64,000 bases of DNA from [Clostridium] polysaccharolyticum (GCF_900111595.1 NZ_FOHN01000013.1:1-64000), one strand, 5' to 3'; shown: positions 34,969 through 44,637, counted from the first letter of the stretch. Notes: generated by a model not told the origin, from the letters alone. Program-made: numbers and translations.

Positions 34969-35817
34969 ATGAATAAAGATCCTTTCGTGTCACCGGCATT
35001 AAAGTGGGTGGGAGGAAAAAGACAATTACTAAAAGATATAAAGCCGCTGATACCGGAAGAACTTACAATGTATTATGAACCCTTTTTTGGAGGCGGTGCA
35101 GTTTTATTTGAAACGCAGCCAGAAAAGGCCGTTATAAATGATGCGAACGAAGAACTTATGAATGTGTATCGGACGATCCGTGATGATTGTGATCAGTTGA
35201 TTGAACTGTTAAAAAAACATAATGAGAACAATACAGCAAAATATTATTATGAAGTTAGAGGATTTGACAGGGATCAGGCATTATATGAGGCCATGACAGC
35301 AACAGAACGGGCAGCAAGAATCGTGTTTCTAAATAAGACTTGTTATAACGGTTTGTTTCGGGTAAACCAGTCTGGCCAGTTTAACGCACCCTATGGCAAA
35401 TATAAAAATCCTAATATTGTTAATGAAGAAACCTTACGTGCTATTTCTAGATACTTACAAAAGGCAAAGATAGAAATAAAGTCAGGGGATTACAAAGATG
35501 CAATTAAAGGAGCTAGAAAAGGAGCATTTGTCTACTTAGATCCTCCATATCATCCTATATCCTATTCCAGTTCTTTTACAGGTTATACAAACAATGGGTT
35601 CGGAATAAAGGAACAGCAGGAGTTAAAGGCACAGTGTGATAAACTCAACAAAAGGGGAGTAAGGTTTTTATTATCTAATTCTTATTGTGACTTTATAACA
35701 CAATTATATCAGGAGTACCATATAAAACAGGTGTCTGCAAAGCGTGCTATTAATTCCAAAGCAGATAAACGTGGAGAAGTGGGGGAGGTATTAATCGCCA
35801 ATTATGAAATTCAATAA
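34969..35817 (+). CDS. DNA adenine methyltransferase (Dam/DpnM-like) of a type II R-M system
   Basis: 282 residues, alpha-class N6-adenine methylase. KWVGGKRQLL and FFGGGAVLFE (39-48) form the SAM site, and DPPY (191-194) is the catalytic motif. The family mostly modifies GATC, but related enzymes differ, and GATC is not noticeably scarce in this window, so specificity is unproven. CGGAGGAAGAATT precedes the ATG. It overlaps the downstream nuclease gene by 14 nt, tying it to restriction rather than to mismatch repair. Confidence 0.9.
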   Translation: MNKDPFVSPALKWVGGKRQLLKDIKPLIPEELTMYYEPFFGGGAVLFETQPEKAVINDANEELMNVYRTIRDDCDQLIELLKKHNENNTAKYYYEVRGFDRDQALYEAMTATERAARIVFLNKTCYNGLFRVNQSGQFNAPYGKYKNPNIVNEETLRAISRYLQKAKIEIKSGDYKDAIKGARKGAFVYLDPPYHPISYSSSFTGYTNNGFGIKEQQELKAQCDKLNKRGVRFLLSNSYCDFITQLYQEYHIKQVSAKRAINSKADKRGEVGEVLIANYEIQ

Positions 35818-37120
35818 TGCGGAAGGCATAACAGAATCTGTTACGTTAAATGACAAAGCATGGGATTGTATATTTGAACGGTATGATATTGTGGAACAGG
35901 TAAGAAAAAATGGAATGTTCCATATTACAGCCAGTCAGATTAAAGAATTCAGGGAACCACGGCTTATGACAAAGTTTGATACAAGAGATTCCATTCCTAG
36001 GGCATTTGGAAAGGGAAAAGAAAAAATGTCTATATTGCCTGATAGCAGAGGAAGTTATGTAATTGGATATTTTGATACTTATCTGGAGTTTCCCGATATG
36101 GAAAGAAGAATAAAGCATGTGGAATTTCCAGACTATTTGCAGACCATAAGTAAAAGAAATATTAATAGTGAAGCCAATGTTATTAATGTTTTAGGGGTTA
36201 CAAATATTTTAGAAGATTTTCTTTCTGAAAATGGAATGATACAAACTATTAGCGGCAGAATGAAATCTGGAGTATTTGATTTTTTTATACAGGATACAAG
36301 GCAGCAGGTATTTCATAAAATTGCAGTAAAAAATGCACAGATTGAAGTTGATGCAGGCTTTGAAAATCAAAACTGCGTCTGTATTATGGAAGCAAAAAAT
36401 GTTGTCCATAAAGATTTTATTGTAAGACAGCTCTATTATCCATACCGTTGCTGGGAGGAGAAGGTAGGTAAACCAGTAAGAACTGTTTTTATGGTGTATA
36501 GCAATAACGTTTTCCGTTTGTTAGAATATGAATTTACACAGACAGACTGTTATAGTTCTATCCAGTTTATAAGACAGAAAAACTATAGTTTTGAAGATGT
36601 AGATATTAAACACTCTGATTTAATGGAGTGTTATCAGAGAACAAGGGCCTTAAAAGAGCCAAGGGAAATTCCGTTTATTCAGGCAGACAGTTTTAATACG
36701 GTAATTTCACTATTGGAAATTGTTACGGAAGAACCAAAAACAATTGCGGAGATTTCTAGCCGAATTGGCTTTGCCACAAGGCAGGGGGATTATTATTTTA
36801 ACGCTGCCAAGTACTTAGGTTTAACAGAAAAGATTACAGATGCAGATGGTTCTAAGAAAGTAGAACTTTCGGCACTTGGAAAAAGGGTAATGAATCTTCC
36901 ATATAAAGAACGTCAGCTTATGTATATAGAACTGATGTTTCAACATGAGATTTTCAGGGAGACATTTTTTCCGTCTGCAATTGCAGGAAGGTTAGTAGAT
37001 AAGGACTTTATACAAAAGAAGATGTCAGAATTAAATGTGTGTGGTCCTAATCTGGTGGGGCGAAGAGCTTCAAGTGTAATGGGATGGTTAAGATGGATCT
37101 TTTCAATAATAAATGAGTAA
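35804..37120 (+). CDS. Putative type II restriction endonuclease with C-terminal winged helix
   Basis: 438 residues. A PD-(D/E)xK-like core is suggested by Asp159 in SGVFDFF, Asp183 in EVDAG and Glu196-x-Lys198 in CIMEAKN. The C-terminal third (TIAEISSRIGFATRQGDYYF, then KYLGLTEKI) looks like a winged helix that could read DNA. The start overlaps the methylase by 14 nt, a translationally coupled pair. No named family is assigned from sequence alone; nuclease activity is inferred from the motif and partner. Confidence 0.7.
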   Translation: MKFNNAEGITESVTLNDKAWDCIFERYDIVEQVRKNGMFHITASQIKEFREPRLMTKFDTRDSIPRAFGKGKEKMSILPDSRGSYVIGYFDTYLEFPDMERRIKHVEFPDYLQTISKRNINSEANVINVLGVTNILEDFLSENGMIQTISGRMKSGVFDFFIQDTRQQVFHKIAVKNAQIEVDAGFENQNCVCIMEAKNVVHKDFIVRQLYYPYRCWEEKVGKPVRTVFMVYSNNVFRLLEYEFTQTDCYSSIQFIRQKNYSFEDVDIKHSDLMECYQRTRALKEPREIPFIQADSFNTVISLLEIVTEEPKTIAEISSRIGFATRQGDYYFNAAKYLGLTEKITDADGSKKVELSALGKRVMNLPYKERQLMYIELMFQHEIFRETFFPSAIAGRLVDKDFIQKKMSELNVCGPNLVGRRASSVMGWLRWIFSIINE

Positions 37121-37174
37121 GAATACAGTTCTTTTTTTAAATAAACAATACTAAGAGGGAATGGAGGAAATGAT

Positions 37175-37690
37175 ATGATTCATGTATATTATGGAGATGG
37201 GAAAGGAAAAACAACTGCAGCGGCAGGATTAGCTGTGCGGGCAGCAGGAACTGGCATGAAAGTATATGTGGTTCGTTTCTTAAAGACAGAAAATTCGGGA
37301 GAAGTAAAATCTTTAAGACAACTTGAAAACATTATCGTTGAGCCCATTACAAAAAGTTTTGGTTTTACATTTGATATGACACCAGAGCAGAAGGAAGAAG
37401 CAAAGATTTATTATACAGAAATGCTTCGTAAAGCGATCTCTAAAGAAAATGTAGAAAAGTATGATATGTTTGTTATGGATGAAGTAAATATTGTATTTGG
37501 CTATGGTTTTATAGACAAGCAGGAGTTACTGGATTTTCTAAAAGAGTATGGGCAGAAAAAAGAAATTGTAATTACTGGTGCAGTCAGACAGGAAGAAATT
37601 GTAGAGCTTGCAGATTATGTAACAGAAATTAAAAAGGAAAAACATCCATATGATAAGGGAGTAAATGCCCGAAAGGGTATTGAATTTTAA
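37175..37690 (+). CDS. cobO: Cob(I)yrinic acid a,c-diamide adenosyltransferase (CobO/BtuR type)
   Basis: 171 residues. The P-loop GDGKGKTTAA at residues 7-16 and DMFVMDEVNIVFGYGF (Walker B-like) identify the CobA/CobO/BtuR family, which attaches the adenosyl group to corrinoids. It lacks an N-terminal extension. ATGGAGGAAATGAT precedes the start. No other cobalamin genes are adjacent, consistent with a role in salvage. Its 3' end overlaps the decayed membrane-protein gene by 26 nt. Confidence 0.9.
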   Translation: MIHVYYGDGKGKTTAAAGLAVRAAGTGMKVYVVRFLKTENSGEVKSLRQLENIIVEPITKSFGFTFDMTPEQKEEAKIYYTEMLRKAISKENVEKYDMFVMDEVNIVFGYGFIDKQELLDFLKEYGQKKEIVITGAVRQEEIVELADYVTEIKKEKHPYDKGVNARKGIEF

Positions 37691-38144
37691 TAAAGGAAAG
37701 GGTAGGGAGATTACAGTTTTTTTGATAAAATCTTTTAGAAAAATTTATAAAAAGTCATTAATAGCTTTAATTTCTTCAATATCCGTATTTTCCCTTATTT
37801 TTGTAGTAAGATTAATACCAGAATCACAATATTTTAGTTGCATTTCTAATGGAATTTCTTCCTCTGTCCTTTCGTACAGGAAAAAGGACAGTTTGCTAGA
37901 AATTCAGGCAAAAGTTTTGGTATTTGTAAGTGCGGGAGTTGCTGCAGTCATTTTCATGTCCGTAATGCCTAAGGTTGTGTATCAGGCACATAAAGAGTCT
38001 ATTGTTTCCGTAAAAGAAGATATTCCGATTTGTCTAGGGATAAAGTGAAAAGAGATGATTATGCAGTTTATCTTAGAAGCTTTACTGGTTCTGCCTATAA
38101 ATAAAAAATGGGATGATTTAGAACCAGCACAGGAAAAAGAGTAA
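37665..38144 (+). pseudogene. Frameshifted remnant of a two-helix membrane protein
   Basis: A frame from 37665 to 38048 gives 127 residues with two hydrophobic helices (SLIALISSISVFSLIFVV and KVLVFVSAGVAAVIFMSV), then stops. In another frame, from about 38033, the sequence continues as DKVKRDDYAVYLRSFTG until a TAA at 38102, and the first frame resumes as KKWDDLEPAQEKE until 38142. The YLRSF segment after two helices resembles a widespread uncharacterised family, so one gene broken by at least two frameshifts is the best reading. A short TTG-start version (about 37720) is possible for the first frame. Confidence 0.55.
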
Positions 38145-38191
38145 AGTATCATTATCATGAAGTGGATAGAATAACAGAAGGAGAGTGATCT

Positions 38192-38379
38192 ATGGCAAAA
38201 CAAACAGGAGATTATTGCACCGTTTGATTCTATTACAATAGTTGAAAGTTTTTAACAATAAGCCAGTTTCTGATTATGAATGTATGAGGTGTAAAATGCT
38301 ATATGAAAATGTAAGAAAGGAACTGCATGAGACATCTTCCCGGAAAAAAAGAAATTATGAAGTTTGTAGGGTATTTTAA
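38192..38379 (+). pseudogene. Second decayed reading frame
   Basis: A good ribosome site (AAGGAGAGTGATCT) precedes ATG 38192, but the frame ends after 11 codons. Coding-like sequence continues in the next frame (EIIAPFDSITIVESF, to 38256) and then in the third (NNKPVSDYECMRCKMLYENV..., to TAA 38379). Two successive single-base shifts would join them into about 60 residues. Family unknown. The remaining 100 bp to tkt hold a TATAAT at 38417. Confidence 0.4.
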
Positions 38380-38481
38380 CATATAAACAGGAATGGATCT
38401 TTTGGAGAATCTAGTGTATAATGGATTCGGTTTATATGGAAAGAAAAGCTACTAGGGAAGATTGATAGGAGGAAATCAACT

Positions 38482-40470
38482 ATGAGTAATATTGAAACAA
38501 TGTCAGTTAATGCAATCCGTGTGCTTGCAGCAGATGCTATTCAAAAAGCAAATTCTGGACATCCAGGTCTACCATTAGGCTGTGCCAGCATTGGCTATGA
38601 ATTATGGGCGAAACATATGAAACATAACCCAGCTAATCCACAATGGGCTAACCGTGACCGTTTTATTTTATCAGGTGGACATGGTTCTGCTTTATTATAT
38701 TCCTTATTACATTTATTTGGTTATGGAAACCTTTCAAAAGAGGATTTAGCACAGTTCAGACAGTTAGATTCACTTACACCTGGACATCCAGAGTATGGCC
38801 ATACTGTTGGTGTAGAAGCTACAACTGGACCTCTTGGAGCAGGTATGGGTATGGCAGTTGGTATGGCTATGGCAGAAGCACATCTTGCAGCACGTTTTAA
38901 TAAAGAGGGCTATGATGTTGTGGATCATTATACATTTGCACTTGGTGGAGATGGATGTATGATGGAAGGTATCTCTTCTGAAGCATTTTCCCTTGCTGGA
39001 ACATTAGGGCTTAGCAAGTTAATTATCCTTTATGATTCTAACAAAATTTCTATTGAAGGTGATACGGATATTGCGTTTACAGAAGACGTACAAAAACGTG
39101 TAGAAGCATTTGGCTTCCAGACATTAGTTGTAGAAGATGGTAACAACCTAGAAGAGATCGGCAAAGCAATTGAAGCTGCAAAAGCAGACAAAACAAGACC
39201 ATCTTTCATTACGATCAAAACAAAAATCGGTTTTGGCTGTCCAGCAAAAGAAGGTAAAGCCAGTGCTCACGGTGAACCTTTAGGAGTGGATAACGTAACA
39301 GCATTAAAAGAAAACTTACAGTGGCCATCACAAGAGCCATTTTATGTGCCTGATGAGGTATATGCACATTACAAAGAAATCACAGATGGTTTAGCAAAAG
39401 AAGAAGCAGAATGGAATGCCATGTTTGCAAAATACTGTGAAGCATATCCTGAAATGAAAGCGTTATGGGATGAGATGCATTCCGACGTAGATGCACAGGC
39501 ATTATTAGAGAACGAAGAATTTTGGAAATTTGAAGATAAACCAGAAGCAACTAGAAACTTATCTGGAATGGTAATCAACCGTATTAAGGATATTGTTCCT
39601 GGATTTATTGGTGGTGCAGCAGATTTAGCTCCATCCACTAAGACATATATGAAAGACATGGGAGATTTCTCAAAAGATAATTATGGGGGACGTAACTTAC
39701 ACTTTGGTGTTCGTGAGTTAGCTATGACAGCTATTGGAAATGGTTTAATGATACATGGAGGATTACGTTCTTTCGTATCTACATTCTTTGTATTCAGTGA
39801 TTATGTAAAACCAATGGCAAGATTATCTGCACTTATGGGGGCTCCATTATCATTTGTATTAACACATGACAGTATTGGTGTTGGAGAAGATGGACCAACA
39901 CATGAACCAATTGAACAATTAGCAATGTTACGTGCAATGCCTAACTTTACTGTATACCGTCCAGCAGATGCTACAGAAACAATTGCAGCCTGGTATTATG
40001 CAGTAACATCTAAGAAAACACCTACTGCATTAGTATTAACACGACAGAATCTGCCTCAGTTAGCAGGTTCAAGCAAGGAAGCATTAAAAGGTGGATATGT
40101 AATCGCAGATTCCACAAAAGAAACACCAGATGCTATCTTAATTGCAAGTGGTTCTGAAGTGTCTTTAGCGATCAGTGCAAAAGAAGAACTAGCAAAAGAA
40201 AATATTGATGTTCGAGTAGTAAGTATGCCATCTATGGATGTATTCGAACAGCAGTCTAAGGAATATAAAGAAAAAGTATTACCAATTGAATGTAGAAAGA
40301 GAGTTGCAATTGAAGCACTTTCCGACTTTGGTTGGGGAAAATACGTTGGTTTAGACGGCGCATATGTAACAATGAAATCCTTTGGAGCAAGTGCACCTGC
40401 AAATCTACTATTTGAGAAATTTGGCTTCACAACTGAAAATGTTGTAAATACGGTAAAAGGTATTTTATAA
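38482..40470 (+). CDS. tkt: Transketolase
   Basis: A 662-residue thiamine-diphosphate enzyme of the pentose phosphate pathway. KANSGHPGLPLG and SGGHGSALLYSLLH contact substrate, GGDGCMMEG...NKIS is the ThDP/metal motif, and the second and third domains carry HFGVRELAM and THDSIGVGEDGPTHEP. Full length as a single polypeptide, not the split two-subunit type also found in Clostridia. AGGAGGAAATC precedes the ATG. Confidence 0.97.
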   Translation: MSNIETMSVNAIRVLAADAIQKANSGHPGLPLGCASIGYELWAKHMKHNPANPQWANRDRFILSGGHGSALLYSLLHLFGYGNLSKEDLAQFRQLDSLTPGHPEYGHTVGVEATTGPLGAGMGMAVGMAMAEAHLAARFNKEGYDVVDHYTFALGGDGCMMEGISSEAFSLAGTLGLSKLIILYDSNKISIEGDTDIAFTEDVQKRVEAFGFQTLVVEDGNNLEEIGKAIEAAKADKTRPSFITIKTKIGFGCPAKEGKASAHGEPLGVDNVTALKENLQWPSQEPFYVPDEVYAHYKEITDGLAKEEAEWNAMFAKYCEAYPEMKALWDEMHSDVDAQALLENEEFWKFEDKPEATRNLSGMVINRIKDIVPGFIGGAADLAPSTKTYMKDMGDFSKDNYGGRNLHFGVRELAMTAIGNGLMIHGGLRSFVSTFFVFSDYVKPMARLSALMGAPLSFVLTHDSIGVGEDGPTHEPIEQLAMLRAMPNFTVYRPADATETIAAWYYAVTSKKTPTALVLTRQNLPQLAGSSKEALKGGYVIADSTKETPDAILIASGSEVSLAISAKEELAKENIDVRVVSMPSMDVFEQQSKEYKEKVLPIECRKRVAIEALSDFGWGKYVGLDGAYVTMKSFGASAPANLLFEKFGFTTENVVNTVKGIL

Positions 40471-40624
40471 AATTAGGGTTTATCTTCTATGTTTTCTGTG
40501 AAGTCTATTAAGTTTTTATTAACATTTTCAAAGTTCAAGTTTCCGTTACAATTTTGTGGTAAAATGAGCTTAGAAATTGAGTGAAAAACCATGTAAACAC
40601 ACAGAGAAGTATAGGAGAGGATAT

Positions 40625-41482
40625 ATGGAATTACCAATTTATTATGATGAGGCAGAAGAGTGGAAAAGTGCGATCTTCCTCTACAATTCTGCCTTACGTG
40701 AAATTAATACAAAGCTTGAAATTTTAAACGATGAATTCAAGTTAGCACACAGTTATAATCCGATAGAACACATTACTTCCAGGGTGAAATCACCAGAAAG
40801 TATAGCAAAAAAAATCCGTCATAAGAATAAGGAACTGACAGTTGAAAATATTGTTAAGTATGTAAATGATGTAGCGGGGATACGTGTGATCTGTTCTTTT
40901 ACATCTGATATTTACAGACTGGCAGATGCAATTGCCAACCAGAATGACGTAAAGGTATTAAAGGTAAAAGATTATATTACCAGTCCTAAGGAAAATGGAT
41001 ATAAGAGTTATCATATGATAGTGTCAATTCCTATTTTCTTGACAGATAATGTAATTGACACCAAAGTTGAAATTCAGATACGAACTATAGCCATGGACTT
41101 TTGGGCTAGTTTAGAGCATAAAATATATTATAAGTTTGAAGGAAATGCACCAGAAAGAATTAAAAAGGACTTAAAAGAGTGTGCAGATATTATTGGATAT
41201 CTAGATCACAAGATGATGTCTTTAAATGGTGAAATTCAAAGTTATACGAAAAATAATCTAAGTGATTATAAGGAGATTATGTCTCAAAATTATCTGAACT
41301 GCCTGAAAGAGAGTTATGGAAAAATCGTCGAGGATGATGAAGAAGAAGGTGCTGCAAAGAACCAGAATATAAAGAAGCCAGAAGAAAAAAATGCAGGGGC
41401 AGAATCTATAACAAGTTCCAACCCATTTGCGGATCTTGGCGGTCAAGTGAAGAAGCGGATTTTTCGTAAAAAACAGGCATAA
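40625..41482 (+). CDS. GTP pyrophosphokinase, small alarmone synthetase (RelQ/YjbM type)
   Basis: 285 residues. The synthetase-only domain is complete: SRVKSPESIAKKIRHK, DVAGIRVIC, SPKENGYKSYH and EIQIRTIAMDFWASLEHKIYYK (ATP and GTP sites and catalytic Glu). No hydrolase, TGS or ACT domain is present, so it should make (p)ppGpp without removing it. A Glu/Lys-rich linker and basic tail (GGQVKKRIFRKKQA) extend beyond the usual ~210-230 residues. ATG 40625 follows GGAGAGG; the upstream TTG frame is unsupported. Confidence 0.93.
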   Translation: MELPIYYDEAEEWKSAIFLYNSALREINTKLEILNDEFKLAHSYNPIEHITSRVKSPESIAKKIRHKNKELTVENIVKYVNDVAGIRVICSFTSDIYRLADAIANQNDVKVLKVKDYITSPKENGYKSYHMIVSIPIFLTDNVIDTKVEIQIRTIAMDFWASLEHKIYYKFEGNAPERIKKDLKECADIIGYLDHKMMSLNGEIQSYTKNNLSDYKEIMSQNYLNCLKESYGKIVEDDEEEGAAKNQNIKKPEEKNAGAESITSSNPFADLGGQVKKRIFRKKQA

Positions 41483-41524
41483 AAAAATGCGTACAGATTA
41501 TGTTTATAACTGTACGCATTTTTT
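41482..41524. terminator. Bidirectional terminator
   Basis: AAAAATGCGTACAG and CTGTACGCATTTTTT pair perfectly around a 13-nt loop. It ends the alarmone synthetase gene on plus and the BIG2 protein gene on minus. Confidence 0.9.
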
Positions 41525-41547
41525 GGATATTATATTCTGTTATTTCG

Positions 41548-42795
41548 TTAAACAACAATTATTTTGATACGTTTATATTTTCCACTTCCATCAGCTGCAG
41601 AAACCTTTATATAACATATACCTCTTTTTTTGGCTGTAATGCGCCCACTTTTAGAAATACTGGCAACGGTTTTTTTAGAAGAAGTATAGCGCAATCTTTT
41701 TACTGTTGCATTGGACGGGGATATTGTGGAACGAATGTTGAAAAAGGTTCCTTTTTTCAGTTTCTTTGTGGATATGTTAGTCTTAATTGATTTTACAAGA
41801 TGTCCATAAACAGTTATAGTTTTAGAAGCAACAAACCGGCTATTGGTAGAAACACAGCTGATAACTGTCTGGCCAGGCCGTTTTGCTGTTAAAACTCCTT
41901 CTTTGGAAACAGATGCGATATAAGGTTTGGAACTGTACCATTTAAAATCGTATTGGCTCTCGTCATCATTGTAATTAATCAGAGCATAATTTAAGTCCAT
42001 TTGTCTGTTTAATTTTATTTTATTAGAAGCACAGCGAATTGCTAAATGTGGCTTTGGATCTGTCTGTGCTTTAACATTATCTACAGTTTCCATTAAGATA
42101 TAGGTTCCGGAATAATAGGCATCAAAGACAAACTCATTATTGCTATTGACATATCCCTCTGGAATTCCAGAGACAGATTTTCGGTTAGTTGTATAGATGA
42201 CCTGTACACATTCTTTAGAAAAGCTGGATGGAAGTTTTATCTTTACTGGTAAAGGAGAGCTTTCCTGAAATACAAGGTCGGCAATATTTAATTCAAATCC
42301 TATGTATTTTGTTGTCTTATTCTGTGTAAAGACAACTGTTTTTAATATGCTTCTCTCATAAGTCATAAGCTGCATTTCACAAGCATTTCCGTATTGCTGT
42401 CCAGTTATGTCAACCGTTACTGTTGAATGATAGGTACCATCGGAAATGCTCTGGCTAAGAATATGTGGTGTAGAACTTTGTTTTTCCCAGCCTGCATATA
42501 TAGTAGTATTTCTATATATTTTTTGAGAAAAGTCAAATTTACTGGTTAGGGATGAATCCGTATACCAGCCACGAAACCAGTAACCAGATCGGGATGGGTT
42601 ATCGGGTTCATCAATAGTTGAGCCATAGCGTACATTTGTTATGGCTGCGACAGAACTGCCTCCGTTGGTATTAAACTGTACATAGAAGACGGTATCTTTT
42701 ATGCTAGCCGCCTTAGCATTATCAGGCTGTACGCAAGTTGTTGCGAATAAAAGAATTGCTAATAATACTAGCCACACTGATTTTTGTTTTTTCAT
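41548..42795 (-). CDS. Secreted protein with InlB-type repeat and BIG2 Ig-like domains
   Basis: 415 residues with a signal peptide (KSVWLVLLAILLFATTCVQP). Residues ~38-85 are an InlB/Flg_new beta-repeat (VQFNTNGGSSV...FRGWYTD...YAGW). The C-terminal half carries two BIG2 domains (LNYALINYNDDES...VSKEGVLTAKRPGQTVISC and RSTISPSNATVKRL...ISKSGRITAKKRGICYIKV). No LPxTG or other anchor is visible. Such proteins usually act at the cell surface in adhesion or matrix contact. ATG 42795 is preceded by TAGGAGGTCAT. It lies 22 bp after the S1-domain gene on the minus strand. Confidence 0.88.
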   Translation of the reverse strand: MKKQKSVWLVLLAILLFATTCVQPDNAKAASIKDTVFYVQFNTNGGSSVAAITNVRYGSTIDEPDNPSRSGYWFRGWYTDSSLTSKFDFSQKIYRNTTIYAGWEKQSSTPHILSQSISDGTYHSTVTVDITGQQYGNACEMQLMTYERSILKTVVFTQNKTTKYIGFELNIADLVFQESSPLPVKIKLPSSFSKECVQVIYTTNRKSVSGIPEGYVNSNNEFVFDAYYSGTYILMETVDNVKAQTDPKPHLAIRCASNKIKLNRQMDLNYALINYNDDESQYDFKWYSSKPYIASVSKEGVLTAKRPGQTVISCVSTNSRFVASKTITVYGHLVKSIKTNISTKKLKKGTFFNIRSTISPSNATVKRLRYTSSKKTVASISKSGRITAKKRGICYIKVSAADGSGKYKRIKIIVV

Positions 42796-42817
42796 ATGAC
42801 CTCCTATTTTTCTAACT

Positions 42818-43765
42818 TTAGTCAAATTTAAAGTTGGATAATAGAGCTCCTAAACTAGTTGATGCTGTTTCCTGTTCCGTATATTCAATTGGAGCGTCTT
42901 TTACATCTTCAACAATATCTTCTTTGTCTTCAACGGCCTTAATACTTAAGCTGATTTTGCCGTCTTTTACGTCAATAATTTTAACATTTACTTCTTGGCC
43001 TTCACTTAACACTTCTTTCGGACTCTTTAAATGTCTTCCACAGATTTGGGAAATATGAACCAGACCACTCAAGTCATCGCCGATTTTTACAAATGCACCA
43101 TAAGGAGCAAGTTTTTCAACTACACCACTTGTAACAAGCCCAATTTGAAGACTGGAAACTTTTAATTTATGTTCTTTCTCTGCACGTTCCCTTGCAACTT
43201 GTTTAGCTGAAAGAACCAGCTTCTTTTTATCTTCATCTACTGTAATGACAACGGCATCTATGGTTTTTCCTTTGTATGGTTCCAGATCCTCTACATAAGA
43301 AAGAGCTAATTGAGATGCAGGAATAAAACTACGAATCCCTTCAACATAAGTAATGACGCCACTATTTACAACTTCTTTAATCTTACAGGAATAAACCGTT
43401 TCATTTTTCATAGCTTCCTTTAAGATTTCCCAAGATAGTATATCATGAGCTTGTTTTAAAGAAAGAAGCACATTACCCTCTCCGTCATCTTCACGAAGAA
43501 CAACTGCGGTAATGGAATCACCTGCTGCAATATCAGTTTTAATTGAAAATCCTGGGTCATTGCTTAACTCAGTAATTTTAATAATTCCTTCAGCGTAATA
43601 GCCCAAGTCAATCATAACTTCTGAATCTGTTACCCCGATTACAGTACCTGTAATCAGCTCTCCTTCCTTTACTGAACGGAAAGAACGGTTTAATTCATCT
43701 TTAAATTCATCCATAGAAGGAATTATTTCCTGTAATTTTTCTTCACTATTTGTATTTTCAGACAT
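42818..43765 (-). CDS. S1 RNA-binding domain protein (ribosomal S1-like)
   Basis: 315 residues with three S1/OB-fold repeats at about 36-105, 118-188 and 203-272; the third is the most typical (GVVEKLAPYGAFVKIGDDLSGLVHISQI). Full-length S1 has four to six, so this is the shortened form common in Firmicutes, which binds mRNA and may help translation of some messages. AGAGGGAT precedes ATG 43765; a longer frame was rejected. The acidic tail (EDKEDIVEDVKD) is low complexity. It follows the acetyltransferase gene by 32 bp. Confidence 0.9.
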   Translation of the reverse strand: MSENTNSEEKLQEIIPSMDEFKDELNRSFRSVKEGELITGTVIGVTDSEVMIDLGYYAEGIIKITELSNDPGFSIKTDIAAGDSITAVVLREDDGEGNVLLSLKQAHDILSWEILKEAMKNETVYSCKIKEVVNSGVITYVEGIRSFIPASQLALSYVEDLEPYKGKTIDAVVITVDEDKKKLVLSAKQVARERAEKEHKLKVSSLQIGLVTSGVVEKLAPYGAFVKIGDDLSGLVHISQICGRHLKSPKEVLSEGQEVNVKIIDVKDGKISLSIKAVEDKEDIVEDVKDAPIEYTEQETASTSLGALLSNFKFD

Positions 43766-43797
43766 ATGTATCCCTCTTTTACAGTTTATTACTTCCA

Positions 43798-44550
43798 TTA
43801 TAACATATACTTAGTACGAAACCAATAGGTATACAAATATTTGAAACCTAGGCTTTCATATAGAGTACGGGCTGGGGTATTGTCTTTTACAACCTGCAGG
43901 TAAGCATGAACAGCTCCTCTTTGCATGCCGGCATGAATCAAGGCATCACAAATTGCATGGGCATAATGTCTTCTTCGATAATCTTGATGCACATAAATAG
44001 CATATATGCCAATGTGTTCTCTATCCAGAATGCCAAGACCAGAAGCAACCATGACTCCGCCTTGATAAATGGAAGCGGAAACAGTTGGTTTGGGAATTGA
44101 ATGGTACATATAAGGAACAATTTTTTTTAAGTTAGGATCCGTCGTGCCATTTAAGTGAAGCAGATTATTGATCCATTCATCTGTAAGCTCATTTTCTAAT
44201 ATAACATCAATATCATTAGGAAATGATATGAAATTCTGAAAAGAAAGAGTCATGTTATCGGTTATATGTTCAATACAGTAGCCTTGACTTTCTAAGTATT
44301 TATCTACTTCTTTATCAATTAATGGACTTATTTTGAAAATACAAGGCGTTTTTTCCATTTTGTATTCATTTTCACAAAAGGCTACTTTTTGGGAAAGTGG
44401 CAAGCTGGATTGTCCAATAAGATTTACACAGTTAGTTCTATGTGTATAGTTGCTTGAATAACGTAAAATCCAGCCATCATAAAGTTCGGTTTTGTGTGAT
44501 GGCCATGCATTGAAAGATAACTCGTCAATCTTTTTTATGTAGTCATTCAT
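43798..44550 (-). CDS. GNAT-family N-acetyltransferase
   Basis: 250 residues. The C-terminal GNAT core has the acetyl-CoA loop IYAIYVHQDYRRRHYAHAICDAL and the beta-bulge NTPARTLYESLGFKYLYTYWF. The N-terminal ~120 residues (WPSHKTELYDGWILRYS) are typical of a two-lobed group annotated only as GNAT; the substrate is unknown. AGAAGG precedes the ATG. Divergent from the Nudix-amylase gene. Confidence 0.88.
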   Translation of the reverse strand: MNDYIKKIDELSFNAWPSHKTELYDGWILRYSSNYTHRTNCVNLIGQSSLPLSQKVAFCENEYKMEKTPCIFKISPLIDKEVDKYLESQGYCIEHITDNMTLSFQNFISFPNDIDVILENELTDEWINNLLHLNGTTDPNLKKIVPYMYHSIPKPTVSASIYQGGVMVASGLGILDREHIGIYAIYVHQDYRRRHYAHAICDALIHAGMQRGAVHAYLQVVKDNTPARTLYESLGFKYLYTYWFRTKYML

Positions 44551-44599
44551 GGTAGAAGCCTTCTTTCTATATAAATTTCTTATATAAATTGTACATAAG

Positions 44600-44628
44600 A
44601 TTATATTTTATATCTTTCACATTTGCAA
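44600..44628 (-). promoter_or_regulatory. Promoter of the minus-strand GNAT-S1-BIG2 genes
   Basis: On minus, TTGCAA (44628-44623), 17-bp spacer, TATAAT (44605-44600), 50 bp before the acetyltransferase start codon. Confidence 0.75.
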
Positions 44629-44637
44629 TGAAATTTA

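Noticed and set aside
34969-35817. Proof of GATC specificity from site avoidance
   Set aside because: GATC sites appear throughout the window without obvious scarcity; a proper count was not possible.
34712-37120. Integrated island with attachment repeats at tRNA-Lys
   Set aside because: No second copy of the tRNA 3' end and no integrase gene were found downstream.
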